From NCBI RefSeq assembly GCF_033095785.1, contig NZ_CP137134.1, positions 186,001-250,000 of the forward strand: a stretch of 64,000 nt of DNA, in the 5' to 3' direction. Source of the DNA: Nitrosospira sp. Is2 (GTDB lineage: Bacteria; Pseudomonadota; Gammaproteobacteria; Burkholderiales; Nitrosomonadaceae). Below are positions 26,526-36,374 of this stretch, one piece after another (position 1 is the first letter of the stretch; each line of letters opens with the position of its first letter). The position numbers were made by a program, and so were the translations under genes. Below the pieces are notes generated by a model. The model saw only the letters and a program-made list of their open reading frames with translations, searched no databases and was not told the origin of the DNA.

Positions 26526-27146
26526 ATGAAAACGTACAAGGCGCTGGTTGCGATCAGCCTGATCAGCGGAAGCGCAAACGCTGCCGATTTTTCCTTTATC
26601 GGGAATTTCGGCAATGCTAACGAGGTACAGGAATTTAATTTCGCCGTCACAGGCGCAGCTAGAGAGGTTACGCTGCGCACATGGTCCTACGCGGGTGGAA
26701 GCAATTCCGAAGGGACAGTCATAGCCCGCGGCGGATTTGACCCGATGGTCACGCTTTTCGCCGCTTCCTCGGGCGCCCGTATCGGTTTCAGCGATGACGG
26801 CGGTGCGCTAAGTGCAAGAGACCCTGTCAGCGGCCACACCTGGGACTCGTTCCTTACGCACCTTCTCTCCCCTGGCAGTTATACCGCCACCGTAACCCAA
26901 TACAGCAACTTTCCTAGGGGGTCATTGACCGATGGCTTCCAGGGCACGGGTCACACTGGTTTCAACGGCAGGGATTCACATTGGGCACTGGATGTGCTGA
27001 ATGTCGAGGGCGCCTCGCTCGGCAGTTCGCATAGCGCCCCGGTATCTTCCGTTCCTGAGCCCGAATCCTATGCCCTTCTGCTGGCGGGTCTTGCTGTTGT
27101 GAGCATTGCATCCATGCGAAGAGAGGCCGCGCAACCGCCGTTATAG
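26526..27146 (+). CDS. PEP-CTERM exported protein (DVUA0089-like)
   Basis: A 206-residue exported protein with an N-terminal signal peptide (cut near SANAAD) and a C-terminal PEP-CTERM sorting signal: VPEPESYALLLAGLAVVSIASMRR, that is PEP, a hydrophobic span and an Arg cluster. Exosortase and the exopolysaccharide machinery should process it at the inner membrane and send it outward. The middle is a beta-rich domain with FDPMVTLF, IGFSDDGG and PGSYTATVTQYSNFP, similar to DVUA0089-family proteins. An AGGGAG site precedes the ATG. Confidence 0.85.
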   Translation: MKTYKALVAISLISGSANAADFSFIGNFGNANEVQEFNFAVTGAAREVTLRTWSYAGGSNSEGTVIARGGFDPMVTLFAASSGARIGFSDDGGALSARDPVSGHTWDSFLTHLLSPGSYTATVTQYSNFPRGSLTDGFQGTGHTGFNGRDSHWALDVLNVEGASLGSSHSAPVSSVPEPESYALLLAGLAVVSIASMRREAAQPPL

Positions 27147-27451
27147 TTCACCCTGTCCCGCACCTCTGCGTACATCCGGAAAAGGGTGCCCTTCCAACCG
27201 CCGCTCGACCGTCCCCCTCTAGATAGCAACCACTGTTTGAAACCAACCAAGTTCGGCATTGGGGGAGCCGGGATCCTTCCGCCCAACTTGATTCCTGTCG
27301 CGGCGGCTTTATGCGCTTTCCCCCGCCGCCGTGCGACGCACCCGCTGGGAGAATGCAGTCGGTAACGGCAGCACTGACGCAATTCTTGACAACAATTCCC
27401 GGGTTAGCAAATCGGGGACCGTAACTCATTGAGATTTATACTTCTTTTATC

Positions 27452-27467
27452 TGGCATAATGCTTGCT
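27452..27467 (+). promoter_or_regulatory. Sigma-54 promoter
   Basis: TGGCATAATGCTTGCT matches TGGCAC-N5-TTGCW at all but one informative position, with GG and GC separated by exactly ten bases. Transcription would start near 27478. The phospholipase D-like gene is 270 bases downstream. Confidence 0.7.
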
Positions 27468-27572
27468 TGATCCGTGATGCCGCAGGATGTGCGCCCATCT
27501 ATGGTCTATACGCTGCTCACGTACGCCTGGGCATGAGAGATTTCACGGATGAAAGACGAAAAAATACCTGAA

Positions 27573-27608
27573 AAAAACCGGTGGCGCGATTTCCGCTCCG
27601 GGCTTTTT
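27573..27608 (+). terminator. Terminator-like hairpin in leader
   Basis: A5 and CCGG (27578-27581) pair with CCGG (27598-27601) and T5 (27604-27608) around an imperfect GC inner stem. It lies about 130 bases after the predicted sigma-54 start. It could end a small RNA or act as an attenuator before the downstream gene. Confidence 0.4.
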
Positions 27609-27749
27609 CATTGCGATCGAACACCGCCACGCGCCTCTGTTCAAGGTGGAACAACGCCAACCCGGCTACATGGTAATACCACGTCCTTTTATGCGGTTGG
27701 AAGACTTCTCGCTCATCAGATGAACCTATGCCTGGAGGGAGACCGGATC

Positions 27750-29105
27750 ATGCGAGGACAATATGTAGCAGTTGTTTGCGGGGTTCTGCTGGTCGGTTGT
27801 GGTTCCCTGCCAGTACCCCACAATACTCAGGACACGAGCCCTGCCGTGCGCGTCGAAGGGACGCGCGGCGCGCTTTCCGTCGGGCAAAGCAAGCTTATGC
27901 TGGCCCGTAAAAACGGGAGCGCAGAAACAGACATTTTTACCAAACACCTTGCGCAGGTAGAGGAAATCTCCGAAAGCCCTCTCACGGCCGGGAACAAGGT
28001 GACATTGCTGCTTGACGGGCCCGCTACTTACAAATCCATGTATGCAGCAATACGGGACGCAAAAAGCAACATCAACATGGAAACCTATAGCATCGAGAAT
28101 GACGAAGTTGGACGGCGCTTCGCCGACGCCCTGGTGGAGAAGCAAAAGAAAGGGGTGCAAGTGAATCTCGTTTATGACAGCGTCGGCTCTGCAAGTACGC
28201 CTGAAGAATTCTTCAGGTCTCTCATCGATGCCGGAGCGAACGTGCTGGAGTTCAATCCGCTCAATCCTCTGCTGATACGCAAGAAGTGGGAGATGGGACG
28301 CGATCACCGCAAGTTACTCCTAGTGGACGGCCAGGTGGCGTTCGTAGGGGGCGTAAACATCAGCAGCGTGTATTCCAGCGGATCGTTCAGATCGAAGCCG
28401 CCTGAGAAAGGGGCCAAGCCCTGGCGCGATACGCATATGCGTATCGAGGGTCCCGTCGTCCGGGAGTTCCAGAAACTGTTCGCGGCCACCTGGCTCAAGC
28501 AGAACGGAAAATCTCTCGATTGGGCGTCCTATTTCCCCCCGATCGACAAGAAGGGCACCGAAATAGTCAGGGTCCTCGGCAGTTCCCCTGATCAGCCGCA
28601 TAACCCGATTTACGTGACGCTCCTGTCGGCGATCGACAGCGCGAAAACCTATGCGTATGTGACAAACGCATACTTTGTGCCTGACGCGCGTTTACTGGCG
28701 GCCTTGCGGAACGCGGCGCGGCGCAATGTCGACGTCCGACTGCTGCTCCCGGACGAGACCGACTCCAATCTTGTTTTTTATGCCTCGCATTCGTACTACG
28801 ACGAATTATTAAGCGCCGGAGTAAAGATTTATGAACGCAAGGATGCCATGTTGCATGCCAAGACAGCGCTTATCGACGGTGTCTGGTCCACCATAGGCTC
28901 GAGTAATCTCGATTGGCTCAGCTTCGCGCATAACCAGGAGATCAACGCCATCGTTGTAGGTCAAGAGTTCGGCGAGCAGATGAAAGCCATGTATGACAAA
29001 GACATGGAGGCCTCCCATCTTGTCACGCTAGAACACTGGCGGCAGCGCTCCGTTGTCACGCGCTTGAAAGAGTTCGGCGCGCGCCTGCTCGCCCGCTGGA
29101 TTTGA
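27750..29105 (+). CDS. Lipoprotein phospholipase D / cardiolipin synthase-like
   Basis: A 451-residue PLD-superfamily enzyme with two HKD motifs: DHRKLLLVDGQVAFVGG (about residue 190) and LHAKTALIDGVWSTIGSSN (about 370). This resembles ClsA/ClsB-type cardiolipin synthases, which join phosphatidyl groups. The N-terminus MRGQYVAVVCGVLLVGC has a lipobox (LVGC, Cys17), so the protein is likely membrane-anchored on the periplasmic side. GGAGGGAG precedes ATG 27750, deciding against the upstream ATG 27549. A sigma-54 promoter lies upstream. An AI-2E family gene follows after 81 bases. Confidence 0.85.
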   Translation: MRGQYVAVVCGVLLVGCGSLPVPHNTQDTSPAVRVEGTRGALSVGQSKLMLARKNGSAETDIFTKHLAQVEEISESPLTAGNKVTLLLDGPATYKSMYAAIRDAKSNINMETYSIENDEVGRRFADALVEKQKKGVQVNLVYDSVGSASTPEEFFRSLIDAGANVLEFNPLNPLLIRKKWEMGRDHRKLLLVDGQVAFVGGVNISSVYSSGSFRSKPPEKGAKPWRDTHMRIEGPVVREFQKLFAATWLKQNGKSLDWASYFPPIDKKGTEIVRVLGSSPDQPHNPIYVTLLSAIDSAKTYAYVTNAYFVPDARLLAALRNAARRNVDVRLLLPDETDSNLVFYASHSYYDELLSAGVKIYERKDAMLHAKTALIDGVWSTIGSSNLDWLSFAHNQEINAIVVGQEFGEQMKAMYDKDMEASHLVTLEHWRQRSVVTRLKEFGARLLARWI

Positions 29106-29186
29106 TCGATGGGTTGGCTCTGAAAGCTCAGCACCGAAACAGGCAAGTGGCGCAGCCGGAAATATTCTCATTTTAATCGGGATTTC

Positions 29187-30239
29187 ATGAATTCGACCGA
29201 GCTTCAGCATAAAGCTTTCCTGCTCCTGTTAGTTGCCGTGTCCGTGGCATTCGGCACCATACTGCTACCGTTTTACGGTGCCGTTTTCTGGGCGTGCGTG
29301 CTGGCCATCATGTTCACGCCGTTTTATCGGCGTCTGCTGGTCAGGATGCCTAAACGAGAGAACCTCGCCGCGCTTGCAACGCTGCTGCTCTGCTTGGTCA
29401 TTGTGATCCTCCCCGCGACATTCATTACAACGTCACTGCTGCATGAGGGCCACGCGTTTTATCAGAAAATCAGCTCCGGAGAGCTGAAATTTAGCACATA
29501 TTTTCACCAGGCTATCAGCATGCTCCCCCCATGGATCGTCAATCTCCTCGATGGCGCCGGGTTGGCAAAATTTTCAGAAGCAAAAGATACGTTATCAAAC
29601 GGCGCCGCCCAGGAAACTCAGCTCATCGCCGTGGAAGGGCTAAAGATCGGACAAAATACATTCGAGTTCATCGTAAGCTTTAGCGTCATGCTCTATCTGC
29701 TGTTCTTCCTGTTGCGAGATGGAAACATCTTGTTTGAGAAAATAAGACTTGCTATCCCGCTACACCCCGAACACAAGCGGCACCTGTTCAGCAAATTCAC
29801 CACCGTTGTCCGTGCCACTGTAAAGGGCAACATTGCCGTGGCCGCATTGCAGGGCGCGCTGGGAGGCGTGATGTTCGCGTTTCTCGGAATTCCGGGGGCC
29901 GTGTTGTGGGGGACAGTAATGGCTTTTCTTTCCCTTTTGCCGGCGATTGGGGCGGGGTTAATCTGGGGACCCGTCGCAATCTACTTCCTTCTTACCGGAG
30001 CGATCTTCGAAGGAACAGTTCTTATCGTCTTTGGAATATTCGTTATAGGCTTGGTGGATAATATCCTGCGGCCCATACTCGTCGGCGCTGACACTCAAAT
30101 TCCCGATTACATGGTTCTTATCTCCACCCTTGGAGGAATGGTTCTTTTCGGGCTAACCGGGTTTGTCATCGGCCCCGTGATCGCCGCTTTGTTTATGGCA
30201 GCCTGGGATCTTTTTTCTTCAAGCCGGCAAGCGCAATAA
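29187..30239 (+). CDS. AI-2E/PerM family membrane transporter
   Basis: A 350-residue polytopic protein of the AI-2 exporter (AI-2E, PerM/YdiK/TqsA) family. Hydrophobic segments are seen at about 8-60, 62-85, 155-180 and 210-340. A typical family stretch is LQGALGGVMFAFLGIPGAVLWGTVMAFLSLLPAIGAGLIWGP and then NILRPILVG. Members export autoinducer-2 or act in ion/osmotic transport, so the substrate is open. It probably shares a transcript with the PLD-like gene. Confidence 0.88.
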   Translation: MNSTELQHKAFLLLLVAVSVAFGTILLPFYGAVFWACVLAIMFTPFYRRLLVRMPKRENLAALATLLLCLVIVILPATFITTSLLHEGHAFYQKISSGELKFSTYFHQAISMLPPWIVNLLDGAGLAKFSEAKDTLSNGAAQETQLIAVEGLKIGQNTFEFIVSFSVMLYLLFFLLRDGNILFEKIRLAIPLHPEHKRHLFSKFTTVVRATVKGNIAVAALQGALGGVMFAFLGIPGAVLWGTVMAFLSLLPAIGAGLIWGPVAIYFLLTGAIFEGTVLIVFGIFVIGLVDNILRPILVGADTQIPDYMVLISTLGGMVLFGLTGFVIGPVIAALFMAAWDLFSSSRQAQ

Positions 30240-30332
30240 CCATTCGGTCGTCCTCTTGCCGCCGCCCTAACCGCTCATCCGTGGATCAGGCCGACCCGGA
30301 TGATTGCACTAATGACGTTTCAGCACGATGAA

Positions 30333-33239
30333 TTATTGTGAACAGTTCCGGCGCTGAGATCTGTTCGTGGCGAAGGCCAATTCTGAATCAGGCCGTTGCC
30401 GACTCTCCGGGCGCGGTCTTTCGATTCCATACCCTTGCGCGTAGTCAACGCCAATTCCTCGCAACGCCTCAAGAATTGCGTCGTTCTCCACAAACTCCGC
30501 AATCGTCTCGATTTTCATCACGTGCCCTATATTATTGATGGCCTCGACCATAGCGCGGTCAATCGGGTCAGTGACCATGTCCTTAACGAACCCGCCATCA
30601 ATTTTTAGGTAGTCCACCGGCAAATGCTTGAGGTAGGTAAAGGAGGACATTCCGCTGCCGAAGTCATCCAGGGAAAGGCGGCAGCCGAGATCCTTCAATT
30701 TTCCGATCAGCATGTTCGCCTGGATCAGGTTCGCGATTGCCGAGGTTTCTGTAATTTCGAAGCAGATTCCGGCGGGTGGAACCTTATGCAGATCAAATTG
30801 CTCGATCAGGAACTCATATAAACTCTCGTCGCAAATCGACGTACCTGAAAGATTAATTGAGCATGTGCCAAGCGGGCTGCCGGGCGGGTGGCGGTCCGCG
30901 TATTGCGCAAACGCGGTAACGATCACCCATCGGTCGAGCTGGGGCATCAGCCCATAGCGCTCCGCAGCAGGGATGAAAGCCATCGGCGGCACCAGCATCC
31001 CGTCCTCGCCTTTCATGCGCAGGAGCACTTCATAGTGATCGCCACCCTCGGGATGATCGGAGAGCCGCAGTATTTTTTGCGTGTAGAGCACAAACCGATC
31101 CTCCTCCAGCGCTTTCTGGATGCGCCCTACCCATCCCATCTCGCCACGGCGTTTGGCCAGGCCCTTGTCTTCGGAGGTATAGACTTGAACCCGGTTGCGC
31201 CCGTTGTCCTTGGCAAGGAAACAGACGGCGTCAGCCATGCGCATAACATCGGAAAGGGTTTCCTCTCCGTCGCTGAACGTCACCAGCCCGATGCTGGCAC
31301 CCAGTGGAAAGATCTTGCCGTCCCACACGAAGCGAAATTCATGCACTGTCTGCCTCAACAGATCGGCTATCCGAAGGGCGGGGGCCGTCGGGCAGCTTTC
31401 GAGCAGCACGCCAAACTCGTCGCCGCCCAGACGCGCCAGCGTATCGCTACTGCGCAGCTTGGCCTGGAGCACGCCCGTCAATTGTTTCAACAGTTCGTCG
31501 CCGGCGGTATGGCCGCAGGTGTCATTGACCACCTTGAACTGATCGAGATCGAGATAAAGCAATGTATGCTCCTTCCCGTCCTGCTTGCCCGTCTGCAATG
31601 CGTGCTCAAGGCGCCGCTCGAATTCATGCCGGTTAATAAGGCCGGTCAGCGCATCATGGGTGGCCTGATACGTCATCTCCAGCGCCATTTTCTGCGCGTG
31701 GGTGACATCGTGGAACACGAGCACCGCGCCCATGATTTCGCCATGCTGGTCACGTATCGGCGCTGCCGAGTCTTCAATCGGAAAAGTTTTGCCGCCTCGC
31801 TGTATCAGCAGCGTATGCGGCGTGAGGCTGACGTTTTCCTTTTCGCGAAGCACTTTCTCGATCGGGTTGGGAACGGGTTCATTTGTAAGCGCATTGACTA
31901 TCTGAAATACCTCGGGCAGCGGGAGGCCATACGCTTCTTGGGAAACCCAGCCTGTCATGGCTTCCGCAACCGGGTTGAGATAGGTCACCTTTCCCGCCAC
32001 ATCAGTCGTAATGACGGCATCCCCGATGCAGCTTAGCGTGACCCGGAGGCGTTCCTTCTCTTCAAAAAGCGCCTTTTCCGCAATCTCGCGCTCAGAAAGA
32101 TCGCGCCGGAGTTGAGTGTGTATTTCCTTGATACGGTTTCTCTCCGAGATATCCCGGATGGCACCGGATATCAGCGTGCCCTCTTCGGTTTGAATCGGAC
32201 TGAGACTGATTTCAACAGGAAACTCGCTCCCGTCTTTTCGCAAACCATACAGTTCCAGCCCGGCCCCCATAGGCCGCGGGCGCGGGGCAGCGGCAAAGCT
32301 GCTCCGCATACGGGGATGATGCATTCTGAAACGTGCAGGTATGAGCATCTCGATCTTGTTGCCAAGAAGTTGCTCGCGTGGATAACCAAAAAGCTTTTCG
32401 GTCTGCGAATTGACCAATACGATTTCGCCCTGATCATTGACGATCACGATCGCATCCGGCGCCGACTCCAGCAGATCGCGGAATTTCTGTTCCGCTTTTT
32501 TCCGCTCGCTGGTGTCACGGATCGCGCTCATGCTGAACATCCCTTCGTCTGTCTGAATGGGACTCAGGCTGATCTCGAGTGGAAACTCGACGCCATCCTT
32601 TCGGAGACCATACAAGTCCAGTCCGGCGCCCATTGTTCGGGTGTGGGACTGGGCGAAGTAATTGGCTCGATGACCAACGTGAAGGCAGCGATAGCGGTGC
32701 GGTAGCAGCGCCTCCACCGGTTGGCCAATTAGTTCGCCCGTTCGATATCCGAACAGCTTGTCCGCCTGGGTGTTGACCAGCACAATGCGGCCTGTCGAGT
32801 TCACGATGACAATCCCGTCAGGCGTCGAATCCAGCAAGTTGCCAAATTTGGTACCGATCAACTTGGCGTCGCGCAACGCTTTAAGATGAGTTATGTCCTT
32901 GCAGCTGAACAGTACAAGATCATTTGGTTGCTGTTCAATCGACAGGACTTTGCTCGATATGTCCGCATGGATGAGCCCCCCGTCCTTTCTCCGGCATAAT
33001 GCTTCCTGGACGTAGACCTCCTTCCGCCTAATATCCTTGAGATTATTTTCAATCTTCCACGTCTGCTGATTCGGCGTCCCGATCAACTCGTCAAGCGAGC
33101 GCTGCAGTACCTCGGCCTCCGTATAGCCGAATACCGATTCAGCACCCTTGTTCCAGTAAATGACAATTCCATCAATAGTGGTGATGACAATTCCGTCGGG
33201 CATTTCATCAAGGACGAGCTTGCCGATTTTTCTTAACAT
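30333..33239 (-). CDS. PAS(x4)-GGDEF-EAL c-di-GMP signalling protein
   Basis: A 968-residue cytoplasmic protein with four PAS domains (about 1-125, 126-255, 256-380, 395-525), then GGDEF (about 530-690) and EAL (about 700-945). PAS 2 and PAS 3 are close duplicates, both with MGAGLxLYGLRKDGxEFP. RLGGDEFGV is intact, so cyclase activity is plausible. The EAL signature reads EVLLRM instead of EALIRW, while DDFGSGMSSF, LKIDGGFV and TETSAIAN are kept. That variant occurs in active phosphodiesterases, so function is undecided. The start ATG 33239 follows GGGAGCGAGG. It is the second c-di-GMP enzyme in the window; the first is frameshifted. Confidence 0.9.
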   Translation of the reverse strand: MLRKIGKLVLDEMPDGIVITTIDGIVIYWNKGAESVFGYTEAEVLQRSLDELIGTPNQQTWKIENNLKDIRRKEVYVQEALCRRKDGGLIHADISSKVLSIEQQPNDLVLFSCKDITHLKALRDAKLIGTKFGNLLDSTPDGIVIVNSTGRIVLVNTQADKLFGYRTGELIGQPVEALLPHRYRCLHVGHRANYFAQSHTRTMGAGLDLYGLRKDGVEFPLEISLSPIQTDEGMFSMSAIRDTSERKKAEQKFRDLLESAPDAIVIVNDQGEIVLVNSQTEKLFGYPREQLLGNKIEMLIPARFRMHHPRMRSSFAAAPRPRPMGAGLELYGLRKDGSEFPVEISLSPIQTEEGTLISGAIRDISERNRIKEIHTQLRRDLSEREIAEKALFEEKERLRVTLSCIGDAVITTDVAGKVTYLNPVAEAMTGWVSQEAYGLPLPEVFQIVNALTNEPVPNPIEKVLREKENVSLTPHTLLIQRGGKTFPIEDSAAPIRDQHGEIMGAVLVFHDVTHAQKMALEMTYQATHDALTGLINRHEFERRLEHALQTGKQDGKEHTLLYLDLDQFKVVNDTCGHTAGDELLKQLTGVLQAKLRSSDTLARLGGDEFGVLLESCPTAPALRIADLLRQTVHEFRFVWDGKIFPLGASIGLVTFSDGEETLSDVMRMADAVCFLAKDNGRNRVQVYTSEDKGLAKRRGEMGWVGRIQKALEEDRFVLYTQKILRLSDHPEGGDHYEVLLRMKGEDGMLVPPMAFIPAAERYGLMPQLDRWVIVTAFAQYADRHPPGSPLGTCSINLSGTSICDESLYEFLIEQFDLHKVPPAGICFEITETSAIANLIQANMLIGKLKDLGCRLSLDDFGSGMSSFTYLKHLPVDYLKIDGGFVKDMVTDPIDRAMVEAINNIGHVMKIETIAEFVENDAILEALRGIGVDYAQGYGIERPRPESRQRPDSELAFATNRSQRRNCSQ

Positions 33240-33827
33240 TACCTCGCTCCCAATAAAAATTTTTAGTTGAATTCAGGCATATCGAGCAATCGCGTGATGC
33301 TGGTCTACCAATGCATGACCAGCTATGGCGTGGTAATTGCCCGGACTTCAAGCAATCCCATTGCCAGCGACGATACCTTCAGTGAGTCAGACAAAGAGCG
33401 AAGCAGCGGCGGCCATTGCACGCACATGCCTGGGGCACAGCCATATCCGCGGTTATACGGACGACGAATTGCCTTACCGATGACGTCTCCGGGTTTGTGT
33501 GCCTCGTCCGCAACGTGTATCGCAGGTATCAGCAAGTGCAATGTCAAATCATCGCGCAGCGAGACGATTTCTGCGCGAGCGCCACCACCCATGGGAAGTT
33601 TCACCTACTGATCCTACGGCAGAATCGGGGCGCGATGAAGCGATAATATGAGGTACCTGTAAGATTCGACAGGTAGGGAGGAGAGAGTTGGAACGCCGCG
33701 CTGCTCCAGTTAAATGGTCAGGGCGCTACAATCAGTAAAACGATAATTGGGGAATCGATCGAACTGTTGAGTTGGTCTCACTCCAGCGGTCGAGCGAGCC
33801 TATTTCTTTAGTTAATTGAACCAGCAG
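33240..33827. other. Intergenic region, no recognised gene
   Basis: About 590 bases. A 94-codon minus-strand ORF (33323-33604) and an overlapping plus-strand ORF exist, but neither has a familiar motif and I could not choose between them. Confidence 0.35.
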
Positions 33828-35027
33828 CTAGAAAGTTGCAGCTTGAGCCTGACTGCCAGGTAAACCGCCTTCATGCCTGACGGACCCGTATTGCCTCGGG
33901 AAATCCATCATGCGACGACGCATCTTGAATCCCAGCAATCCAAGCCCCGCCAGCAGCAGCATGAAAGCTTCCGGTTCGGGTACAGGGGTCAGCAATATGG
34001 CGTGTTGGAACCCGTGCTGCCATGCATCCGCTACTATGGCTCCGTTATTGTTAATATCGGAAGCATTGACAATTTCCCATCCCATCCTCGCGGAAGCAGG
34101 ATCGAGGACACCATTAAGATCTATCATTTCGCCATGGTCCCACAATGTCGCATGTTGCACGGTTGCGCGCGGATTATGGTCCAGTATGCTATAGCCAACG
34201 ATTTGCCCCGCATCGTTGATAGCGTTAGCAACACTTTCGCTGTCGGAGCCCGAGATTGGAGTCAGCGCACCAAGATCGGTAATGGTGGACCCGGACCAGA
34301 GAGTGGCATGCCGTATTCCGTTGGCTACCACGCTATCCCCGACAATCTCTCCAGTATTGCTGATGTCATTGGCTGAATTGAAGTTCTCATACAATGTACC
34401 CAAATCCGTGACGGTATTCCCGTGCCATAGGACGGCACGCGTTAGAAGGGAATCAAGGTCAGTGATGGATCCGACAATTTCTCCGGCGTCATTGATCGCG
34501 CTGGCGTTACTATAAATTCTGCTACCGGGAAAAACAGGCAGATCTGTGACGGTATTGTTACTCCAAAGCACAGCATGCGTAGACCCGGCATCAGCAGGTC
34601 TATTTATCACAACCTGCCCCAGGTGATTGATATCGGAAGCGTAGCCGCCCAGTTTGCTCGATGGTTCAAGATCAATACCCGCACTGCCATTCCAGAGCGT
34701 GGCGCGGTTAATGCCGGCAGAAGTTACACTAAAACCAACAATTACTCCGGCATCGTTAATGGCCTCGGCGTAACTATAATTTCCGCCGAATGTCCCAAGA
34801 TCGGTTACCTTGCCGGCCTCCCATAGCATTGCGTGTACGGTCGCAGTCGCAACAAGGCTGTCTCCAACGACTTGTCCTGAGTTATTAAGGGAACTGGGAG
34901 AATCATAAAATGCCCCCGGCGGGCTCTTGAGTACAGTGACAGCATAAGTGCTGGCCTGAGTCTGATTTACGCCACCCAATAAAATGGTTGCGGCAACTAA
35001 CCCAAGACAGGGTAATTTTGTCTTCAT
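33828..35027 (-). CDS. PEP-CTERM protein built of HAF-type repeats
   Basis: A 399-residue exported protein. A signal peptide ends near QTQAS. At least six HAF-type repeats follow with INDAGxIVG, HATLW and VTDLGxL elements, predicted to form an all-beta extracellular fold. A PEP-CTERM signal (VPEPEAFMLLLAGLGLLGFKMRRRM) lies near the end. Unusually, some 27 residues follow the Arg cluster (DFPRQYGSVRHEGGLPGS...), where such signals normally stop; a lost stop codon or small shift is possible. ATG 35027 has AAGGAGA 5 nt upstream, excluding the in-frame start at 35057. Confidence 0.85.
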   Translation of the reverse strand: MKTKLPCLGLVAATILLGGVNQTQASTYAVTVLKSPPGAFYDSPSSLNNSGQVVGDSLVATATVHAMLWEAGKVTDLGTFGGNYSYAEAINDAGVIVGFSVTSAGINRATLWNGSAGIDLEPSSKLGGYASDINHLGQVVINRPADAGSTHAVLWSNNTVTDLPVFPGSRIYSNASAINDAGEIVGSITDLDSLLTRAVLWHGNTVTDLGTLYENFNSANDISNTGEIVGDSVVANGIRHATLWSGSTITDLGALTPISGSDSESVANAINDAGQIVGYSILDHNPRATVQHATLWDHGEMIDLNGVLDPASARMGWEIVNASDINNNGAIVADAWQHGFQHAILLTPVPEPEAFMLLLAGLGLLGFKMRRRMMDFPRQYGSVRHEGGLPGSQAQAATF

Positions 35028-35509
35028 TCGACTCTCCTTAAGATTGAAGAACCTCATCGGATTTTACTTACGGAAATGGGGCACGGCCCTAAAGAAATCT
35101 TGAAGCGCCAGGCGGTGGCAGGAAGCTGCTCGACGAATTGAAAACCAAGACGTTAAAGATGAACGAAAATGAATACAGCAGAAGAGCGCGAAAAATTCGA
35201 AAAGTGAGCAAAGGGACCAAAAATGCAATGCAATCTATAGGCCTGACCGAGAAACGTACCTGGATGACAAAATCAACGTTGCCCGCCCCGTCGCGCTGAG
35301 GGAACACAAACATGAACTTCCAATATCGAGGGCGTGTTACACAGGCCGGGTGCAGGCCTCTTTTTCTCCTACGCTAAATGGTATTGTTGACGCATTCAGT
35401 CTGGCACAATTTAAAATTAAGAAATTATTTGAAACCCTGACGATCCAACGTTGATAAGCCGTCATTTAGCCTATCCAGATCCAGTTGTTTTTTTACTATA
35501 TTTCCTGCC
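35028..35509. other. Divergent intergenic region
   Basis: About 480 bases between the HAF-type gene and the metallopeptidase. TTGACG and TTTAAA 17 bases apart (near 35388-35416) could be a weak plus-strand promoter. No gene was found. Confidence 0.35.
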
Positions 35510-36193
35510 ATGCTTTATCTGATATTGATCTGTTTCGTCATTCTCCTGATTGTCGGACCTTCCTATTGGGTCAAACATACCATGGAAAAGTATAGCGAAC
35601 CGGCGAATCGCTATTCGTTTACCGGCGCCCAACTCGCCCGCGACCTGCTGGACCAGGCCAATTTGCAACATATCGGCGTGGAGGTAACGGAATCAGGCGA
35701 CCATTATGATCCCCTGGCAAAAAAAGTCCGTCTCACGCCGGATAAGTTCAACGGTCGCTCCTTGACCGCCGTAGCGGTCGCGGCGCATGAAGTAGGGCAT
35801 GCGATCCAGGACCATGATAATTACGCCCCCCTTGCCTTGCGTACCAGACTGGTCCAATGGGTTGCGCCCGTGGAGAAGCTGGGCGCGGGTATCCTGATGC
35901 TGGCTCCTGTGATTATGACGTTATCACGGTCTCCGGCGGCAGGATTGCTGTTCGTTGCCGGCGGCCTTCTGACCCTGGGAAGCACCGCGCTTGTGCACGC
36001 ACTCACCTTGCCGATGGAGTTGAATGCCAGTTTTGCCCGCGCCTTGCCGAATCTGGAGCGAGGGCATTATCTGATAGATGGGGACCTACCGCACGCCCGG
36101 CGCCTGCTCAGCGCCGCGGCGTGGACTTACGTTGCCGCTTCCCTGATGACACTTCTCAACATGGCGCGTTGGCTGGCGATTTTGCGCCGATGA
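35510..36193 (+). CDS. YugP-like membrane zinc metallopeptidase
   Basis: A 227-residue inner-membrane protease of the YugP/DUF2006 family. N-terminal helix (residues 3-22), then a zinc site H93-E-V-G-H97 (VAAHEVGHAIQD), two further hydrophobic spans (about 120-165) and a C-terminal one. The usual LPMELNASxRA motif is present as LPMELNASFARAL. Natural substrates are unknown. Probably monocistronic. Confidence 0.87.
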   Translation: MLYLILICFVILLIVGPSYWVKHTMEKYSEPANRYSFTGAQLARDLLDQANLQHIGVEVTESGDHYDPLAKKVRLTPDKFNGRSLTAVAVAAHEVGHAIQDHDNYAPLALRTRLVQWVAPVEKLGAGILMLAPVIMTLSRSPAAGLLFVAGGLLTLGSTALVHALTLPMELNASFARALPNLERGHYLIDGDLPHARRLLSAAAWTYVAASLMTLLNMARWLAILRR

Positions 36194-36374
36194 GTGAAGT
36201 TGAGCTGTGCAAAATATTAACGCCGGAATGAACGATCCATTCGGGTTGCAGACTCGTTTATTATCGACACGGACCTTATCCCGCCATTTCGTACAACCGG
36301 CGTGAGGCTCCTCCACACCTCTTGAGAGGCAAGCATTTTGATTCGAACCGTAGCACCGCCTGGAGTGATGAGGA

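Larger units (their letters stand above)
27147..27749. other. Leader region with sigma-54 promoter and hairpin
   Basis: About 600 bases upstream of the phospholipase D-like gene. It contains a sigma-54 promoter (27452-27467) and a terminator-like hairpin (27573-27608). In-frame extension of the downstream ORF to 27549 is not supported by a ribosome-binding site. Confidence 0.5.

Noticed and set aside
27549..27749. 67-residue N-terminal extension of the PLD-like lipoprotein
   Set aside because: It would bury the lipobox, lacks a ribosome-binding site and contains a hairpin with T-run.
33267..33611. Two overlapping ORFs on opposite strands
   Set aside because: Neither shows a family pattern or a ribosome-binding site; coding strand undecidable by eye.
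35388..35416. Possible sigma-54 site TGGCACAATTT
   Set aside because: It has a good -24 half but no GC at the -12 position ten bases after GG.
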